A stretch of 64,000 nucleotides of DNA from Parvibaculum indicum (GCF_011762095.1 NZ_JAASQO010000003.1:62001-126000); one strand, 5' to 3'. Shown: positions 48,107 through 57,581, counted from the first letter of the stretch. Made by a program: numbers and translations. Notes: generated from the letters alone by a model not told the origin.

Positions 48107-49222
48107 GTGTCATTCAATAACCCGACAAATTCCCCGTCACTGAGAGAGGCGTCCCGGCCGAGGGTCGCCGTGGTAACGGGTATTACCGGGCAGGATGGCG
48201 GCTATCTGGCGGCTTTTCTTCTTGCGCGCGGCTATGAGGTGCATGGGCTGGCGCGCGAGCCTGCGCGGCTGGAACGCTCTCGGCTGGCGGATGCCGGAGC
48301 GGATCTCAACCGCAACCTCATCCTGCATCGGTGCGACATCGGCAAGGAAGCCGATCTCGACGGCCTTATTCGACGGATCGATCCCGACGAGGTCTATAAC
48401 CTTGCCGCGCAGTCCCATATCCACGCAAGCTTCGACGATCCCGCCGCCACGACGAATGTGAACGCGACGGGCGCGATGAAACTTCTCACCGCCGTCCTGC
48501 GTCTCGACCGTGGCCGGATACGCTACTATCAGGCGTCGAGTTCTGAAATGTTCGGCGACGCGCAAGGCCGGTGGCAGAACGAGGAAACCCCGCTTCACCC
48601 GTTGAACCCCTATGCGGTATCGAAGCACGCGGCCTTCGAGGCGACGATTAATTTTCGCGAGGCCTATGGGCTTCACGCCTCCAACGGCATTCTCTTCAAC
48701 CATGAAAGCCCCTGGCGCGCGCCGACCTTCGTGACCCGCAAGATCACGCAGGCCGTGGCCGCCACCTGCCTGGCGGGAGAAGGGACGCTGCGCCTCGGCA
48801 ATCTGGATGTCCGCCGCGATTGGGGGCATGCCCGCGACTATGTCGAAGGCATGTGGAAGATGCTTCAGCAGGACGCCCCGGACGATTACATTCTGGCGAG
48901 CGGTGAAAATCATTCCGTACGCGAATTTGTCGAGATCGCCTTCGCGGAGATCGGCCGGACAGTGCGCTGGCAGGGCGAGGGCGTGAACGAAAAGGGATAC
49001 GACGAAACGACGGGAGAGCTGCTCGTCGAGGTCGATCCCGCCTTCTTCCGGCCGACGGACCTCGGCGCCACGCTGGGGGATGCGCGCAAGGCCCGTGAAC
49101 GGCTGGGGTGGCATCCGAAAACGAGTTTTCGCGAGCTTGTCGCGGAGATGGTCGCCGCCGATATCGCTCGCGCTGAAGAACAGGCGCGTAGGGGCGCCGG
49201 CATCACCCGTTCGTCGGACTGA
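48107..49222 (+). CDS. second GDP-mannose 4,6-dehydratase-like protein
   Basis: About 371 residues. TGITGQDGGYLAAFLLARGY, the catalytic SSSEMFGDAQ and NPYAVSKHAAF, and [20 protein letters not shown] show a Gmd-type dehydratase. It differs from the first copy in the NADP signature (HGLAREPARLERSRL in place of RRSSSFNT), so cofactor or substrate may differ. No ATG exists ahead of the conserved part; GTG 48107 is my choice, with GTG 48062 and TTG 48017 as alternatives. It follows fcl by roughly 115 bases and may supply a different deoxyhexose, for example GDP-rhamnose or GDP-perosamine precursors. Confidence 0.85.
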   Translation: MSFNNPTNSPSLREASRPRVAVVTGITGQDGGYLAAFLLARGYEVHGLAREPARLERSRLADAGADLNRNLILHRCDIGKEADLDGLIRRIDPDEVYNLAAQSHIHASFDDPAATTNVNATGAMKLLTAVLRLDRGRIRYYQASSSEMFGDAQGRWQNEETPLHPLNPYAVSKHAAFEATINFREAYGLHASNGILFNHESPWRAPTFVTRKITQAVAATCLAGEGTLRLGNLDVRRDWGHARDYVEGMWKMLQQDAPDDYILASGENHSVREFVEIAFAEIGRTVRWQGEGVNEKGYDETTGELLVEVDPAFFRPTDLGATLGDARKARERLGWHPKTSFRELVAEMVAADIARAEEQARRGAGITRSSD

Positions 49223-49309
49223 ACGGCAAGATCGTTTGACCTCGGCGCGAAAGCCGGTAAAAACGCGCATGCCGAGTTTATCTTCTGACTGTTTTCAGGA
49301 CGGGGTGTC

Positions 49310-50128
49310 ATGAGCGATCGTGTGTTTTTCGATCTCAAATCGACCCACAACCCTCACCGCTATCATCTTCAGGTCGAACCGGGGCTTTCGGTCGGCCCGC
49401 CCGGCAATCTGTTCATGTTCGGCGGTGTCGGCATGGCGGCTTCCATCCGGGCGATGGAGCGCACCTGCGAGCGTCCGACCGTCTGGGCGACGGCGCAATA
49501 TCTTTCCTATGCGCGTCCGCCCTCCATCGTGGATCTGGATGTGCTGGTGCCGGTGCATGGCAATTACAACAGTCAGGCCCGCGTGATCGGCCATGTGGGC
49601 GACAAGGAAATCCTGACCGTCAATGCGGCGCTGGGCGCGCGCCCGAGCGAATTCTCGCATCAATGGGCGGTTGCGCCCGATGTGCCGGGGCCGGAAAATT
49701 TCGAGCCCGCCGAACACTGGCGTGGTGACGATCGCGATCCCGATCTTCATACCCGCATCGATATGCGCGTCGTGAAGGGCCGCTACGGCAAGGACCGCAC
49801 CGGCGGAGAGCTGTCGCCGGACGGCCAGGTCGTGCTCTGGGTGCGCCCGCTGGAAGATGTGCCGATCGACAGCGCCATGCTGGCCGTTTTCGCCGATTTC
49901 GTGCCATCCGCCATCGGCAACGCCATCGGGCGGAACGCGGGGGGCAACAGTCTCGACAATACGATCCGTTTCCGCCACATCGTGCCGACGGAGTGGGTGC
50001 TTTGCGATATCCGCATCCATGGCGTGCATGGCGGCTTCGGTCATGGCCGCATGCACCTCTTCGCACAGGATGGTGAGTTGATGGCCTCGGCGAGCCAGTC
50101 GGTGATCCTGCGCATCCACGACAAGTGA
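49310..50128 (+). CDS. TesB-like double-hotdog acyl-CoA thioesterase
   Basis: A 272-residue protein with two hotdog halves. The first has FMFGGVGMAASIRAMERTCE and TAQYLSYARPPSIVDLDVLV, the second VLWVRPLEDVPIDSAMLAVF with DFVPSA and LDNTIRFRHIV. GHGRMHLFAQDGELMASASQ closes it. The final parts match acyl-CoA thioesterase II (TesB) relatives, with Asp of SLDNTIRF as the likely catalytic residue. It would release free acids from CoA. It stands alone and is convergent with the copper operon. Confidence 0.85.
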   Translation: MSDRVFFDLKSTHNPHRYHLQVEPGLSVGPPGNLFMFGGVGMAASIRAMERTCERPTVWATAQYLSYARPPSIVDLDVLVPVHGNYNSQARVIGHVGDKEILTVNAALGARPSEFSHQWAVAPDVPGPENFEPAEHWRGDDRDPDLHTRIDMRVVKGRYGKDRTGGELSPDGQVVLWVRPLEDVPIDSAMLAVFADFVPSAIGNAIGRNAGGNSLDNTIRFRHIVPTEWVLCDIRIHGVHGGFGHGRMHLFAQDGELMASASQSVILRIHDK

Positions 50129-50173
50129 TGGAAGGAATGGCGACAAGGCCGCCCCTCCGCCACCTCTCGGTCG

Positions 50174-50884
50174 TCAGAACATCAGCCGGACGCCCGCCAC
50201 GAAGGACAGGATGTCTGGGTCTTCTCCCGACGTGCGGACGAGGCTGGACGTTGCGCCGAGCTTGCGTTCCCAGTTCACGCCGATATAGGGAGCGAATTCA
50301 CGTTCGATTTCGTAGCGAAGCCTCAGCCCCGTTTCGAGCGAGGTAAGGCCCGCTGCGATATCGGTATCCCTGTCATCGGACAATGCCGCATCGAGCGTCA
50401 ATGCCGGCTGCAATACGAGGCGCTGCGTAATGAGGATGTCGTAATCGGCATCCAGGCGCAGCGAAAGGTCGCCCTTCTCGCTCACAAAGGCGCTGGCATC
50501 GATCTCGAACCATTGCGGCGCAAGGCCGCTCGCACCGATTACGGCATAGGTCCGGTTGGGGCTCGGTTTGAGGTCCTGCCGCACACCGATATGCAGATCG
50601 AAGAAGTCGGAAACCATGCGCTGGTAGCGCAACTGGAACTCGGCTTTCTCGTATCGGCCTGAACTGATCAGATAGTCGATATCGGCCTTGCCGACCAGCT
50701 TGTGCTCGTCATTGCCGATACGAAGCTGTCCTTCCGCGACCGCCATGTCGCCGCCCGGCTGAACGCGGTATTCGAGACGGTTGACGAACAGCGCGGCAAA
50801 AACGTCATCGTCGGACATTTCGGCCTGCGCGGGCAATGCGGCCATAAGGAAGCCGGCTGCGAGAACGAGAGACAGGTACTTCAT
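50174..50884 (-). CDS. copB: copper resistance outer-membrane protein CopB
   Basis: A 236-residue outer-membrane barrel. Signal peptide MKYLSLVLAAGFLMAALPAQ, then CopB-type strands: FAALFVNRLEYRVQPGGD, FQLRYQRMVSDFFDLHIGVR, YEIEREFAPYIGVNWERKLG, ending SFVAGVRLMF. It lacks the long Met/His-rich N-terminal region of Pseudomonas CopB. The ATG at 50884 overlaps the copA stop by 4 bases. It is the last gene of the copper operon and probably sequesters copper in the outer membrane. Confidence 0.9.
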   Translation of the reverse strand: MKYLSLVLAAGFLMAALPAQAEMSDDDVFAALFVNRLEYRVQPGGDMAVAEGQLRIGNDEHKLVGKADIDYLISSGRYEKAEFQLRYQRMVSDFFDLHIGVRQDLKPSPNRTYAVIGASGLAPQWFEIDASAFVSEKGDLSLRLDADYDILITQRLVLQPALTLDAALSDDRDTDIAAGLTSLETGLRLRYEIEREFAPYIGVNWERKLGATSSLVRTSGEDPDILSFVAGVRLMF

Positions 50885-52602
50885 TCCTCGTTCTCCTTTG
50901 TCCGCAGGGCCGCCTGCTGCGATGGCCCGCCTTCGACGATGATCTTGCGAAACATGCCCGTGCCCATGTGATACATGAGGTGACAATGAAAGGCCCATTC
51001 GCCGGGAGCATCGACTTCCGTCTCCGTATAGACGGTCTTGCCCGGTGCGATGCTCACGACATGCTTGATCGGGTCCCACCGGCCCTTGCCCGTGTCGAGA
51101 ATGCTCCACATGCCATGAAGGTGCATGGGATGCGTCATCATCGTCTCGTTGACGAATTTGAAGCGGACGCGCTCGCCATATCTGAGGCGGATGGGTTTGG
51201 CATCCGAATATTTGACGCCGTTTATCGACCAGAAATAGCGCTCCATATTGCCGGTCAGGCGGAGTTCGATTTCGCGTGTTGACGGACGGTCCTCATAGAG
51301 CGGCCGGGCGGCCTTGAGGTCGTCATAGGAAAGGAATTTCCCGCCATTCGGTGCCTTGGGCGTCAGCCCGCTGCCCGGTGCGTAGAATGGGTCGGAGGGT
51401 TTGTCTGTGTCCGGCATATCGTGCCCGGGCATGGCGTGTCCCATCGCGGCATGATCCATACCGGCCTTCGGCTGCATCGCCCCGGGCTGCCCGTCATGCG
51501 CCATGGCGTCGCTGTCCATGACACGGCCCATCGCGTCGTGATCCATCCCCCGATGCGCCATGCCCATATCGGCCATGGTGAGCTGGGGACGAGGGGACAT
51601 GGGCGGTATGGCGGCTTCCATGCCCTTGCGGGGTGCCAGCGTGGCGCGGGCGTATCCGCTTCGGCTCATCGCCTCCGCGAAGACGGTATAGGCGCGCTTG
51701 TCCTTCGGCTCCACGATGACGTCATAGGTCTCGGCCACCGCGATGCGGAATGCGTCCACGGCGACCGGATCGACTTCGTTTCCATCCGCCTGGACGACCT
51801 GCATCTTCAATCCCGGTATGCGGACATCGAAATAGGTCATGGCGGAGGCGTTGATGAAGCGCAGGCGGATTCTCTCGCCCGGCTTGAAGAGGCCGGTCCA
51901 GTTCTGGTCGGCGTTGCGGCCATTGATGAGAAGCGTATAGCCCGACACATCGGCGATATCGGTGGGCATCATCCGCATATCGCCCCAGTCCGCCCGGTCG
52001 CGCAGTGTGGCGCCGAGGCCGTCCTGTCTGATATCGGACAGGAAGTCGCCGACGGTGCGCTGGTCGCGATTGTAGTAGTCGGAACTCTTCTTCAGGTTGT
52101 GCAGGATGGTCTGCCCGCTGTCATTGTGCATGTCCGACAGCACGACGACATAATCCCGGTCATAGCTGAAATTCTCCGGCGTTTTCGGATCGATGACGAT
52201 CGAGCCATACATGCCCTCCTGTTCCTGAAAGCCCGTGTGACTGTGGAACCAGTAGGTGCCGCTCTGCCGGATCGGAAAGCGATAGGTGAAGGTTTCGCCG
52301 GGTTCGATGCCGTCGAAGCTGATACCCGGTACGCCGTCCTGCCGGTAAGGCAGGACAAGGCCGTGCCAGTGAAGCGACGTATCGACGTCGAGCGTGTTGG
52401 TTACGTTGATGGTGACCTCTTCGCCTTCCTTGAAGTGAAGCGTCGGGCCGGGAACGGTCCCGTTGATGGTAAGCACCGTTTTGGGTTTCCCGGTCACATC
52501 GGTTTGCGTCTTGCCGATGGTGAGGTCGTAGGTGCCGGCCCAGGCCGCCGTCAGCGGCAGCGCGACCAGCAGGGCGGTAAGGCCCGTTATGCGTCTGTGC
52601 AT
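50881..52602 (-). CDS. copA: multicopper oxidase CopA
   Basis: A 573-residue periplasmic copper oxidase. The copper sites are HWHGLVLPYRQDGVPG, WFHSHTGFQEQEG, HPMHLHGMWS and HCHLMYHMGTGM with the type-1 Cys and axial Met. A Met/His/Asp-rich segment (about 345-420, repeats such as GMDHDAMG and GMDHAAMG) probably binds Cu(I). The N-terminal MHRRITGLTALLVALPLTAA resembles a Tat signal with the twin Arg. The ATG at 52602 is used; the open frame to 52626 begins with TTG. It oxidises Cu(I) in the periplasm. Confidence 0.94.
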   Translation of the reverse strand: MHRRITGLTALLVALPLTAAWAGTYDLTIGKTQTDVTGKPKTVLTINGTVPGPTLHFKEGEEVTINVTNTLDVDTSLHWHGLVLPYRQDGVPGISFDGIEPGETFTYRFPIRQSGTYWFHSHTGFQEQEGMYGSIVIDPKTPENFSYDRDYVVVLSDMHNDSGQTILHNLKKSSDYYNRDQRTVGDFLSDIRQDGLGATLRDRADWGDMRMMPTDIADVSGYTLLINGRNADQNWTGLFKPGERIRLRFINASAMTYFDVRIPGLKMQVVQADGNEVDPVAVDAFRIAVAETYDVIVEPKDKRAYTVFAEAMSRSGYARATLAPRKGMEAAIPPMSPRPQLTMADMGMAHRGMDHDAMGRVMDSDAMAHDGQPGAMQPKAGMDHAAMGHAMPGHDMPDTDKPSDPFYAPGSGLTPKAPNGGKFLSYDDLKAARPLYEDRPSTREIELRLTGNMERYFWSINGVKYSDAKPIRLRYGERVRFKFVNETMMTHPMHLHGMWSILDTGKGRWDPIKHVVSIAPGKTVYTETEVDAPGEWAFHCHLMYHMGTGMFRKIIVEGGPSQQAALRTKENEE

Positions 52603-52644
52603 GGATAGTCCCAGGTTGAGTTTCAAAAAGCGTGTTTTGAAAAC

Positions 52645-52995
52645 TCAGCCTCGGGGAGGCGGGCCGTCTGCCGGGGAAAGGGCCGTGCGCTGGCGGTGAA
52701 CCGCGGGTCGGGGGAGCCCCGAAATCAGCGCCGAGCCGTTGAGCGCGCTCGTGGCGATCAGTGCCGGCGAGCAGCTCCCGAGGTCGCAGCAGGCATGGGA
52801 GCCGGCCATCCCGCGGTCGCTTGCGCGTAGCGATGGGTCGGTCGCCTGATGAGGATGGCCGTCCGTCATTTGCATGACGGTCTCCATCGTCCCTTCGGCA
52901 TGGCAGGTGACGGCATCCGCATGCGCGAGGGGGGCCGTTGCCAGCGGCAACAGCAATATGATCGCGGCAAGCGCTATGCGCAGGACGGTAGCCAT
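52645..52995 (-). CDS. small exported Cys/His protein of the copper operon (DUF2946/CopL-like)
   Basis: A 116-residue protein with signal peptide MATVLRIALAAIILLLPLAT (cleaved after AHA). The mature part has His and Cys pairs (TCHAEG, GHPHQA, HACCDLGSCSPAL) and a Pro-rich end (SPADGPPPRG) like DUF2946 or CopL proteins of copper operons. It probably binds copper in the periplasm. It is the first gene behind the CueR-type promoter, whose predicted start site coincides with the ATG, so it may be read from a leaderless mRNA. Confidence 0.8.
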   Translation of the reverse strand: MATVLRIALAAIILLLPLATAPLAHADAVTCHAEGTMETVMQMTDGHPHQATDPSLRASDRGMAGSHACCDLGSCSPALIATSALNGSALISGLPRPAVHRQRTALSPADGPPPRG

Positions 52996-53001
52996 GAGCT
53001 A

Positions 53002-53032
53002 TGTATAATCCTTCCAGTAACAGGAAGGTCAA
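53002..53032 (-). promoter_or_regulatory. CueR/MerR-type copper promoter
   Basis: On the minus strand TTGACC (53032-53027) and TATACA (53007-53002) are separated by 19 bases, the overlong spacing of MerR-family promoters. The spacer holds the dyad ACCTTCC-N7-GGAAGGA, one base from the CueR box ACCTTCC-N7-GGAAGGT. It should drive the three-gene copper operon on Cu(I). No CueR gene is in the window. Confidence 0.85.
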
Positions 53033-53038
53033 GCAGGC

Positions 53039-54142
53039 TCAGCGCATCAGCCAGTCCGCGATCTCGCTATTCACCTCGCGCGGATAGGTATGGGAAAGGT
53101 CGTCGATTTCCCGATAGGTGACGTCTGCCCCGGCTTCTTCGAGTGTGCGCGTCGCGGTTTGGGCCATCTCCACATTGAACATCCAGTCCTTCGCGCCATG
53201 GGTGATGAAGATGGGCAGGCCCTCGATCCTCTCCTTCTCCAGAAAGCTCACCAGCAGCGGATGGAAACTCGCCGACATGGGCGCAAGATGGGTGAAGGGA
53301 GCATCCGCGAGCATGCCGCTCACATAACAGAACGTGCCGCCATCGCTCATGCCGGTCATCAATAGCCGGCTCTCGTCCACATTCCATCTTTCGCGCACGA
53401 AATCGAGCATCCGCTTCAGGCTGTCGCTGTCGACATCGGGGCCGGCGAGCGACCATGTGCTGTCGCGTGATGTCGGCGAGAGCAGGATGGCGCCCCGCGA
53501 GCGCGCCGTGCGGAGCCAGCTCCAGATGAAATCCCGCCCGTGCCCGCTGCCGCCATGCAACGCCATGATGAAGGGGTGAGGCCGGTCCGGCGTATAGTTC
53601 TCCGGTACATAAAGGGAAAAGCCGCCCCGCTCGCCCTTGTCGTTGCGGGCATGCATCAGGCCCGTCTCGTGAGGGCTCTCCGCGCCTTCCGCGAGCGACG
53701 CCAGCAGCGCCTCGTCCCGCCTCGCATCCTCCTCGAGGAAAAAGCGGCTGACCGGCGGCAGCATCTGCGTCAGGGGATAAAGCGCCTCCAGCGCACGGGA
53801 CTGGTGGCGGAAGGCGCGATAGGCGGCGAACACGCCTTGCGGGTCGTCTTTCGCACCCCGGATTTCCTCATGCGCCATCAATGCTTCGTCGGCGGCCTTT
53901 TCGATTTGCTCCTTGAAGCCCGCCATGGCCTCCGGCCACTCGGCATCGCGGAACGGATCGATGGCGTCGCGCAGCGGCCGGTCGGGTTCGCCCATCTGTT
54001 CGACCAGCGAGGCGAAGCTCGGGGGGTGGATATGCCGGGCGATATGGCCGAGCGCATCCAGCGCATGCAGGAGCGGCGGCACGGTGGCGGTGATCGCCTC
54101 CAGCATGGCTTCCTGTTTTTCCACGGAAATCTCTTCGCTCAA
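53039..54142 (-). CDS. alpha/beta-hydrolase with helical N-terminal domain
   Basis: A 367-residue protein. The first 165 residues are mainly helical and unassigned. The rest is an esterase/phospholipase-carboxylesterase type hydrolase: ALHGGSGHGRDFIWSWL (oxyanion HGG), nucleophile Ser in TGMSDGGTF, Asp in THGAKDWMFN and His in DDLSHTYP. Substrate unknown. I prefer the TTG at 54142, which has GGGAGGAAA six bases ahead; no ATG in the region has one. The stop is 37 bases from the copper operon start, so they are separate units. Confidence 0.8.
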   Translation of the reverse strand: MSEEISVEKQEAMLEAITATVPPLLHALDALGHIARHIHPPSFASLVEQMGEPDRPLRDAIDPFRDAEWPEAMAGFKEQIEKAADEALMAHEEIRGAKDDPQGVFAAYRAFRHQSRALEALYPLTQMLPPVSRFFLEEDARRDEALLASLAEGAESPHETGLMHARNDKGERGGFSLYVPENYTPDRPHPFIMALHGGSGHGRDFIWSWLRTARSRGAILLSPTSRDSTWSLAGPDVDSDSLKRMLDFVRERWNVDESRLLMTGMSDGGTFCYVSGMLADAPFTHLAPMSASFHPLLVSFLEKERIEGLPIFITHGAKDWMFNVEMAQTATRTLEEAGADVTYREIDDLSHTYPREVNSEIADWLMR

Positions 54143-54269
54143 CGCCGGTTTCCTCCCTTTTCGCCCGAGACTAGACGCCGGGTCCGGTCGCGGCCAGCCC
54201 ATTTGCAGATCGGGTCATGCCGCCTATGCTGAGATAAAAGAAATTCGAATAAGTCCGGGAAGGCTCTTC

Positions 54270-57200
54270 ATGACATTCGGGAAACTGCTGATCGCCAATC
54301 GCGGCGAGATCGCCATCCGTATTGCCCGCGCGGCGTCGGAAGTGGGGCTCACAAGCGTCGCCGTTTATTCCGACGACGATGCGCGTTCGCTCCATCTGCG
54401 CATGGCCGACGAGGCCGTGGCGCTGAAGGGCTCCGGCGCGGCGGCCTATCTCGACATGGATGGCATCATTGCCGCCGCGAAGAGCGCGGGCTGCGACGCG
54501 ATCCACCCCGGCTATGGTTTTCTGTCGGAAAACGCCGCCTTTGCCGAAAAATGCGCCGAAGCGGGGCTCGCCTTTGTCGGGCCGCGCCCGGATGTGCTGG
54601 ATCGCTTCGGCGACAAGGCCAAGGCCCGCGCGCTGGCGTCCGAATGCGGCGTGCCGCTGCTGGAGGGAACGTCCGGCGCGACCAGCCTGGAGGAAGCGCG
54701 CGACTGGTTCGCAAAACTCGTGGAGCGGGAAGGCGACAGCGCGGCCATCATGTTGAAGGCGGTCGCGGGCGGCGGCGGGCGCGGCATGCGCGCCGTGCGC
54801 GCGCTGGAGGAGCTGGACGACGCCTATGCCCGCTGCCGGTCGGAAGCGAAAGCCGCCTTCGGCATCGGCGATGTCTATCTTGAGCGCTTCATCCCCCATG
54901 CCCGTCATATCGAAGTGCAGATATTGGGCGACGGCACGGAAGTCACCCATCTCTGGGAGCGCGAATGCACCATCCAGCGCCGCCACCAGAAGCTGATGGA
55001 AATTGCGCCGAGCCCCTCCCTCTCATCGGGCATGCGCGAGCGACTGATCGAAGATGCGCTGACGCTCGCCCGCGAGATCGGGTACGACAATATCGGGACC
55101 TTCGAATTCCTGGTCGATGCGGACAGGGAAGGCAATTATGCCTTCATCGAGGCCAATGCCCGCCTGCAGGTCGAACATACGGTGACCGAAGAAGTGACCG
55201 GCATCGACCTTGTGGAAACGCAGCTCCGCCTGGCGCAGGGCGCGACGCTGGAGAAACTCGGTCTCGATGTCGGCGAAGTGCCGCTGCCGCGCGGATACGC
55301 GATCCAGCTCCGCGTGAACATGGAGACGATGGATGCAAGCGGCGCCGCGAAGCCCGCCGGCGGCACGCTCAGCGCTTTCGAGCCCCCCTCCGGCCCCGGC
55401 GTCCGCGTCGACACCTTCGGCTATGCCGGCTACACCACCAATCCGAATTTCGACTCGCTGCTGGCCAAGCTGATCGTCCATCACGCATCGCCGGATTATG
55501 CCGAAGTGGTGGCGCGCACGCGCCGCGCCCTTGCCGAGTTCCGCATCGAGGGATGTCCTACCAATATCGGTTTCCTGCAGAACCTCATCGCCGACGACGC
55601 GGTGGCCGCCAACAATGTCTATACGCGCCTGATCGACGACCGCGCCGCCGAGCTGACGGCGGAAGGCACAAAGGCCCAGACCAAACGCTATTTCACCGAT
55701 GGCGCCGCCGCCGAGACCTCGACGCGCATGAAGGTCGAAGGCCCGGCGGGGACGGTGCCTGTCGGCGCCCCCATGCAGGGGAAGGTGGTGAGTATCGATG
55801 TGACGCCGGGCGAGGAAGTGCCCGCGGGCACGCAGCTTGCCGTGCTGGAGGCGATGAAGATGGAGCATCTCGTCCACGCAGCCGAAAGCGGCATTGTGCG
55901 CGAGCTCGGCGCGGAACCGGGGCAGGTACTCTTCGAGGGCGACCCGCTGATTTTCATCGAGCCCGCCTCGGTCGATGCCGCCTCGCAGGCGGATGAGGCC
56001 GACATCGACCCCGACCATATCCGTCCCGATCTGGCCGAGGTGATCGAGCGCCACGCCATCGGTCTCGACGAGCGCCGCCCGGAAGCGGTGGAGCGCCGCC
56101 GCAAGCGCAACCAGCGCACCGCGCGCGAGAATATCGCCGATCTTTGCGACGAGGGCAGCTTCATCGAATACGGCTCGCTCATCCTTGCCGCGCAGCGCCG
56201 CCGCCGCTCGATGGAGGATCTCGTGAAAATGAGCCCCGCCGACGGTCTCATCACCGGCATCGGCACGGTGAATGGCGACAAGTTCGGCGAGGAACAGGCC
56301 CGCGCCATGGTCCTGTCTTACGACTTCACCGTCTTCGCGGGTACGCAAGGTGCGATGAACCACAAGAAGACCGACCGTGTACTGAAGATTGCCGAGGACT
56401 GGAAGCTGCCGATCGTCTGGTTCGCGGAAGGCGGCGGCGGCCGGCCCGGCGATACGGATTCGCCGGGTGTGGCGGGCCTCGACACCCCGTCCTTCCTGAA
56501 ATTCGCGGAGCTGTCCGGCCTCGTGCCGCTTGTCAGCATCGTGTCCGGTCGCTGCTTTGCGGGCAATGCGGCGCTTGTCGGCTGTTCCGACGTCATCATC
56601 GCGACCGCCAATTCCAATATCGGCATGGGCGGCCCCGCCATGATCGAGGGCGGTGGCCTCGGCGTCTATGCGCCGGAAGATGTCGGTCCCATCGACGTGC
56701 AGACGAAAAGCGGCGTCGTGGATATCGCCGTCGAGGACGAGGCGGAGGCCGTGGCGGCCGCCAAGCAATATCTCTCCTATTTCCAGGGATCGTTGGGCGA
56801 TTGGGACGAAGCGGATCAGCGGCTCCTGCGTCAGGCGATTCCGGAAAACCGGCTGCGCGTCTATGACATCTACAAAGTGATCGACCTTCTGGCGGACAAG
56901 GGCTCTGTACTGGAGCTGCGCCGCGATTTCGGCATCGGCATCGTCACCGCGCTGGTCCGTATCGGCGGCAAGCCCATGGGCCTCATCGCCAACAACCCGA
57001 AATATCTCGCCGGCGCCATCGATGCGCCCGCCGCCGACAAGGCTGCGCGCTTCATGCAGCTTTGCGAGGCCTTCGGCCTGCCGGTTCTATCGCTCTGCGA
57101 CACGCCGGGCTTCATGGTCGGACCGGATGTGGAGGCGGATGCACAGGTGCGCCGCGTCTCGCGCATGTTCGTCACCGCGGCAAGCCTGACCGTTCCCTTC

Positions 57201-57575
57201 TTCACGGTGGTGCTGCGCAAGGGCTACGGCCTCGGCGCGCAGGCCATGGCGGGCGGCAGCTTCCACGCTCCCTTCTTCAACATCTCCTGGCCCACCGGCG
57301 AGTTCGGCGGCATGGGGCTCGAAGGTGCGGTGCGGCTCGGCTACAAGCGCGAGATGGAAGCGATCGAGGATCTGGAGGAACGCGAGGCCTTCTTCCAGAA
57401 GATGGTCGCGAAATATTACGAGAACGGCAAAGCCATCAACATGGCCTCCTTCCTCGAAATCGACGAGGTGATCGACCCGATGGAAACCCGCCGCTGGGTG
57501 ATGCGGGGTCTTGCCTCCGTGCCGCCGCGCCGGGAGGCGAAGCCCAAGCACCGGCCGTTCATCGACACATGGTGA
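54270..57575 (+). CDS. single-chain acyl-CoA carboxylase (BC-BCCP-CT)
   Basis: A 1101-residue biotin-dependent carboxylase with all functions in one chain. The biotin carboxylase is about 1-450 (KLLIANRGEIAIRIARAASE, KAVAGGGGRGMRAV, FIEANARLQVEHTVTEEVTG). The BCCP domain is about 490-570 with EAMKME and biotin on Lys530. The carboxyltransferase is about 595-1101 (GTQGAMNHKKTDRVLKIAED, SGRCFAGNAALVGCSD, LCDTPGFMVGPDVEADAQVR, GGMGLEGAVRLGYKREME). This matches the single-chain long-chain acyl-CoA carboxylase type rather than two-subunit acetyl- or propionyl-CoA carboxylases. Start at ATG 54270 begins the conserved sequence. Confidence 0.92.
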   Translation: MTFGKLLIANRGEIAIRIARAASEVGLTSVAVYSDDDARSLHLRMADEAVALKGSGAAAYLDMDGIIAAAKSAGCDAIHPGYGFLSENAAFAEKCAEAGLAFVGPRPDVLDRFGDKAKARALASECGVPLLEGTSGATSLEEARDWFAKLVEREGDSAAIMLKAVAGGGGRGMRAVRALEELDDAYARCRSEAKAAFGIGDVYLERFIPHARHIEVQILGDGTEVTHLWERECTIQRRHQKLMEIAPSPSLSSGMRERLIEDALTLAREIGYDNIGTFEFLVDADREGNYAFIEANARLQVEHTVTEEVTGIDLVETQLRLAQGATLEKLGLDVGEVPLPRGYAIQLRVNMETMDASGAAKPAGGTLSAFEPPSGPGVRVDTFGYAGYTTNPNFDSLLAKLIVHHASPDYAEVVARTRRALAEFRIEGCPTNIGFLQNLIADDAVAANNVYTRLIDDRAAELTAEGTKAQTKRYFTDGAAAETSTRMKVEGPAGTVPVGAPMQGKVVSIDVTPGEEVPAGTQLAVLEAMKMEHLVHAAESGIVRELGAEPGQVLFEGDPLIFIEPASVDAASQADEADIDPDHIRPDLAEVIERHAIGLDERRPEAVERRRKRNQRTARENIADLCDEGSFIEYGSLILAAQRRRRSMEDLVKMSPADGLITGIGTVNGDKFGEEQARAMVLSYDFTVFAGTQGAMNHKKTDRVLKIAEDWKLPIVWFAEGGGGRPGDTDSPGVAGLDTPSFLKFAELSGLVPLVSIVSGRCFAGNAALVGCSDVIIATANSNIGMGGPAMIEGGGLGVYAPEDVGPIDVQTKSGVVDIAVEDEAEAVAAAKQYLSYFQGSLGDWDEADQRLLRQAIPENRLRVYDIYKVIDLLADKGSVLELRRDFGIGIVTALVRIGGKPMGLIANNPKYLAGAIDAPAADKAARFMQLCEAFGLPVLSLCDTPGFMVGPDVEADAQVRRVSRMFVTAASLTVPFFTVVLRKGYGLGAQAMAGGSFHAPFFNISWPTGEFGGMGLEGAVRLGYKREMEAIEDLEEREAFFQKMVAKYYENGKAINMASFLEIDEVIDPMETRRWVMRGLASVPPRREAKPKHRPFIDTW

Positions 57576-57581
57576 GCGCCG

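Noticed and set aside
55023-56768. 581-codon open frame on the minus strand
   Set aside because: Antisense to the BC-BCCP-CT carboxylase; His/Arg/Gly-rich with no family pattern.
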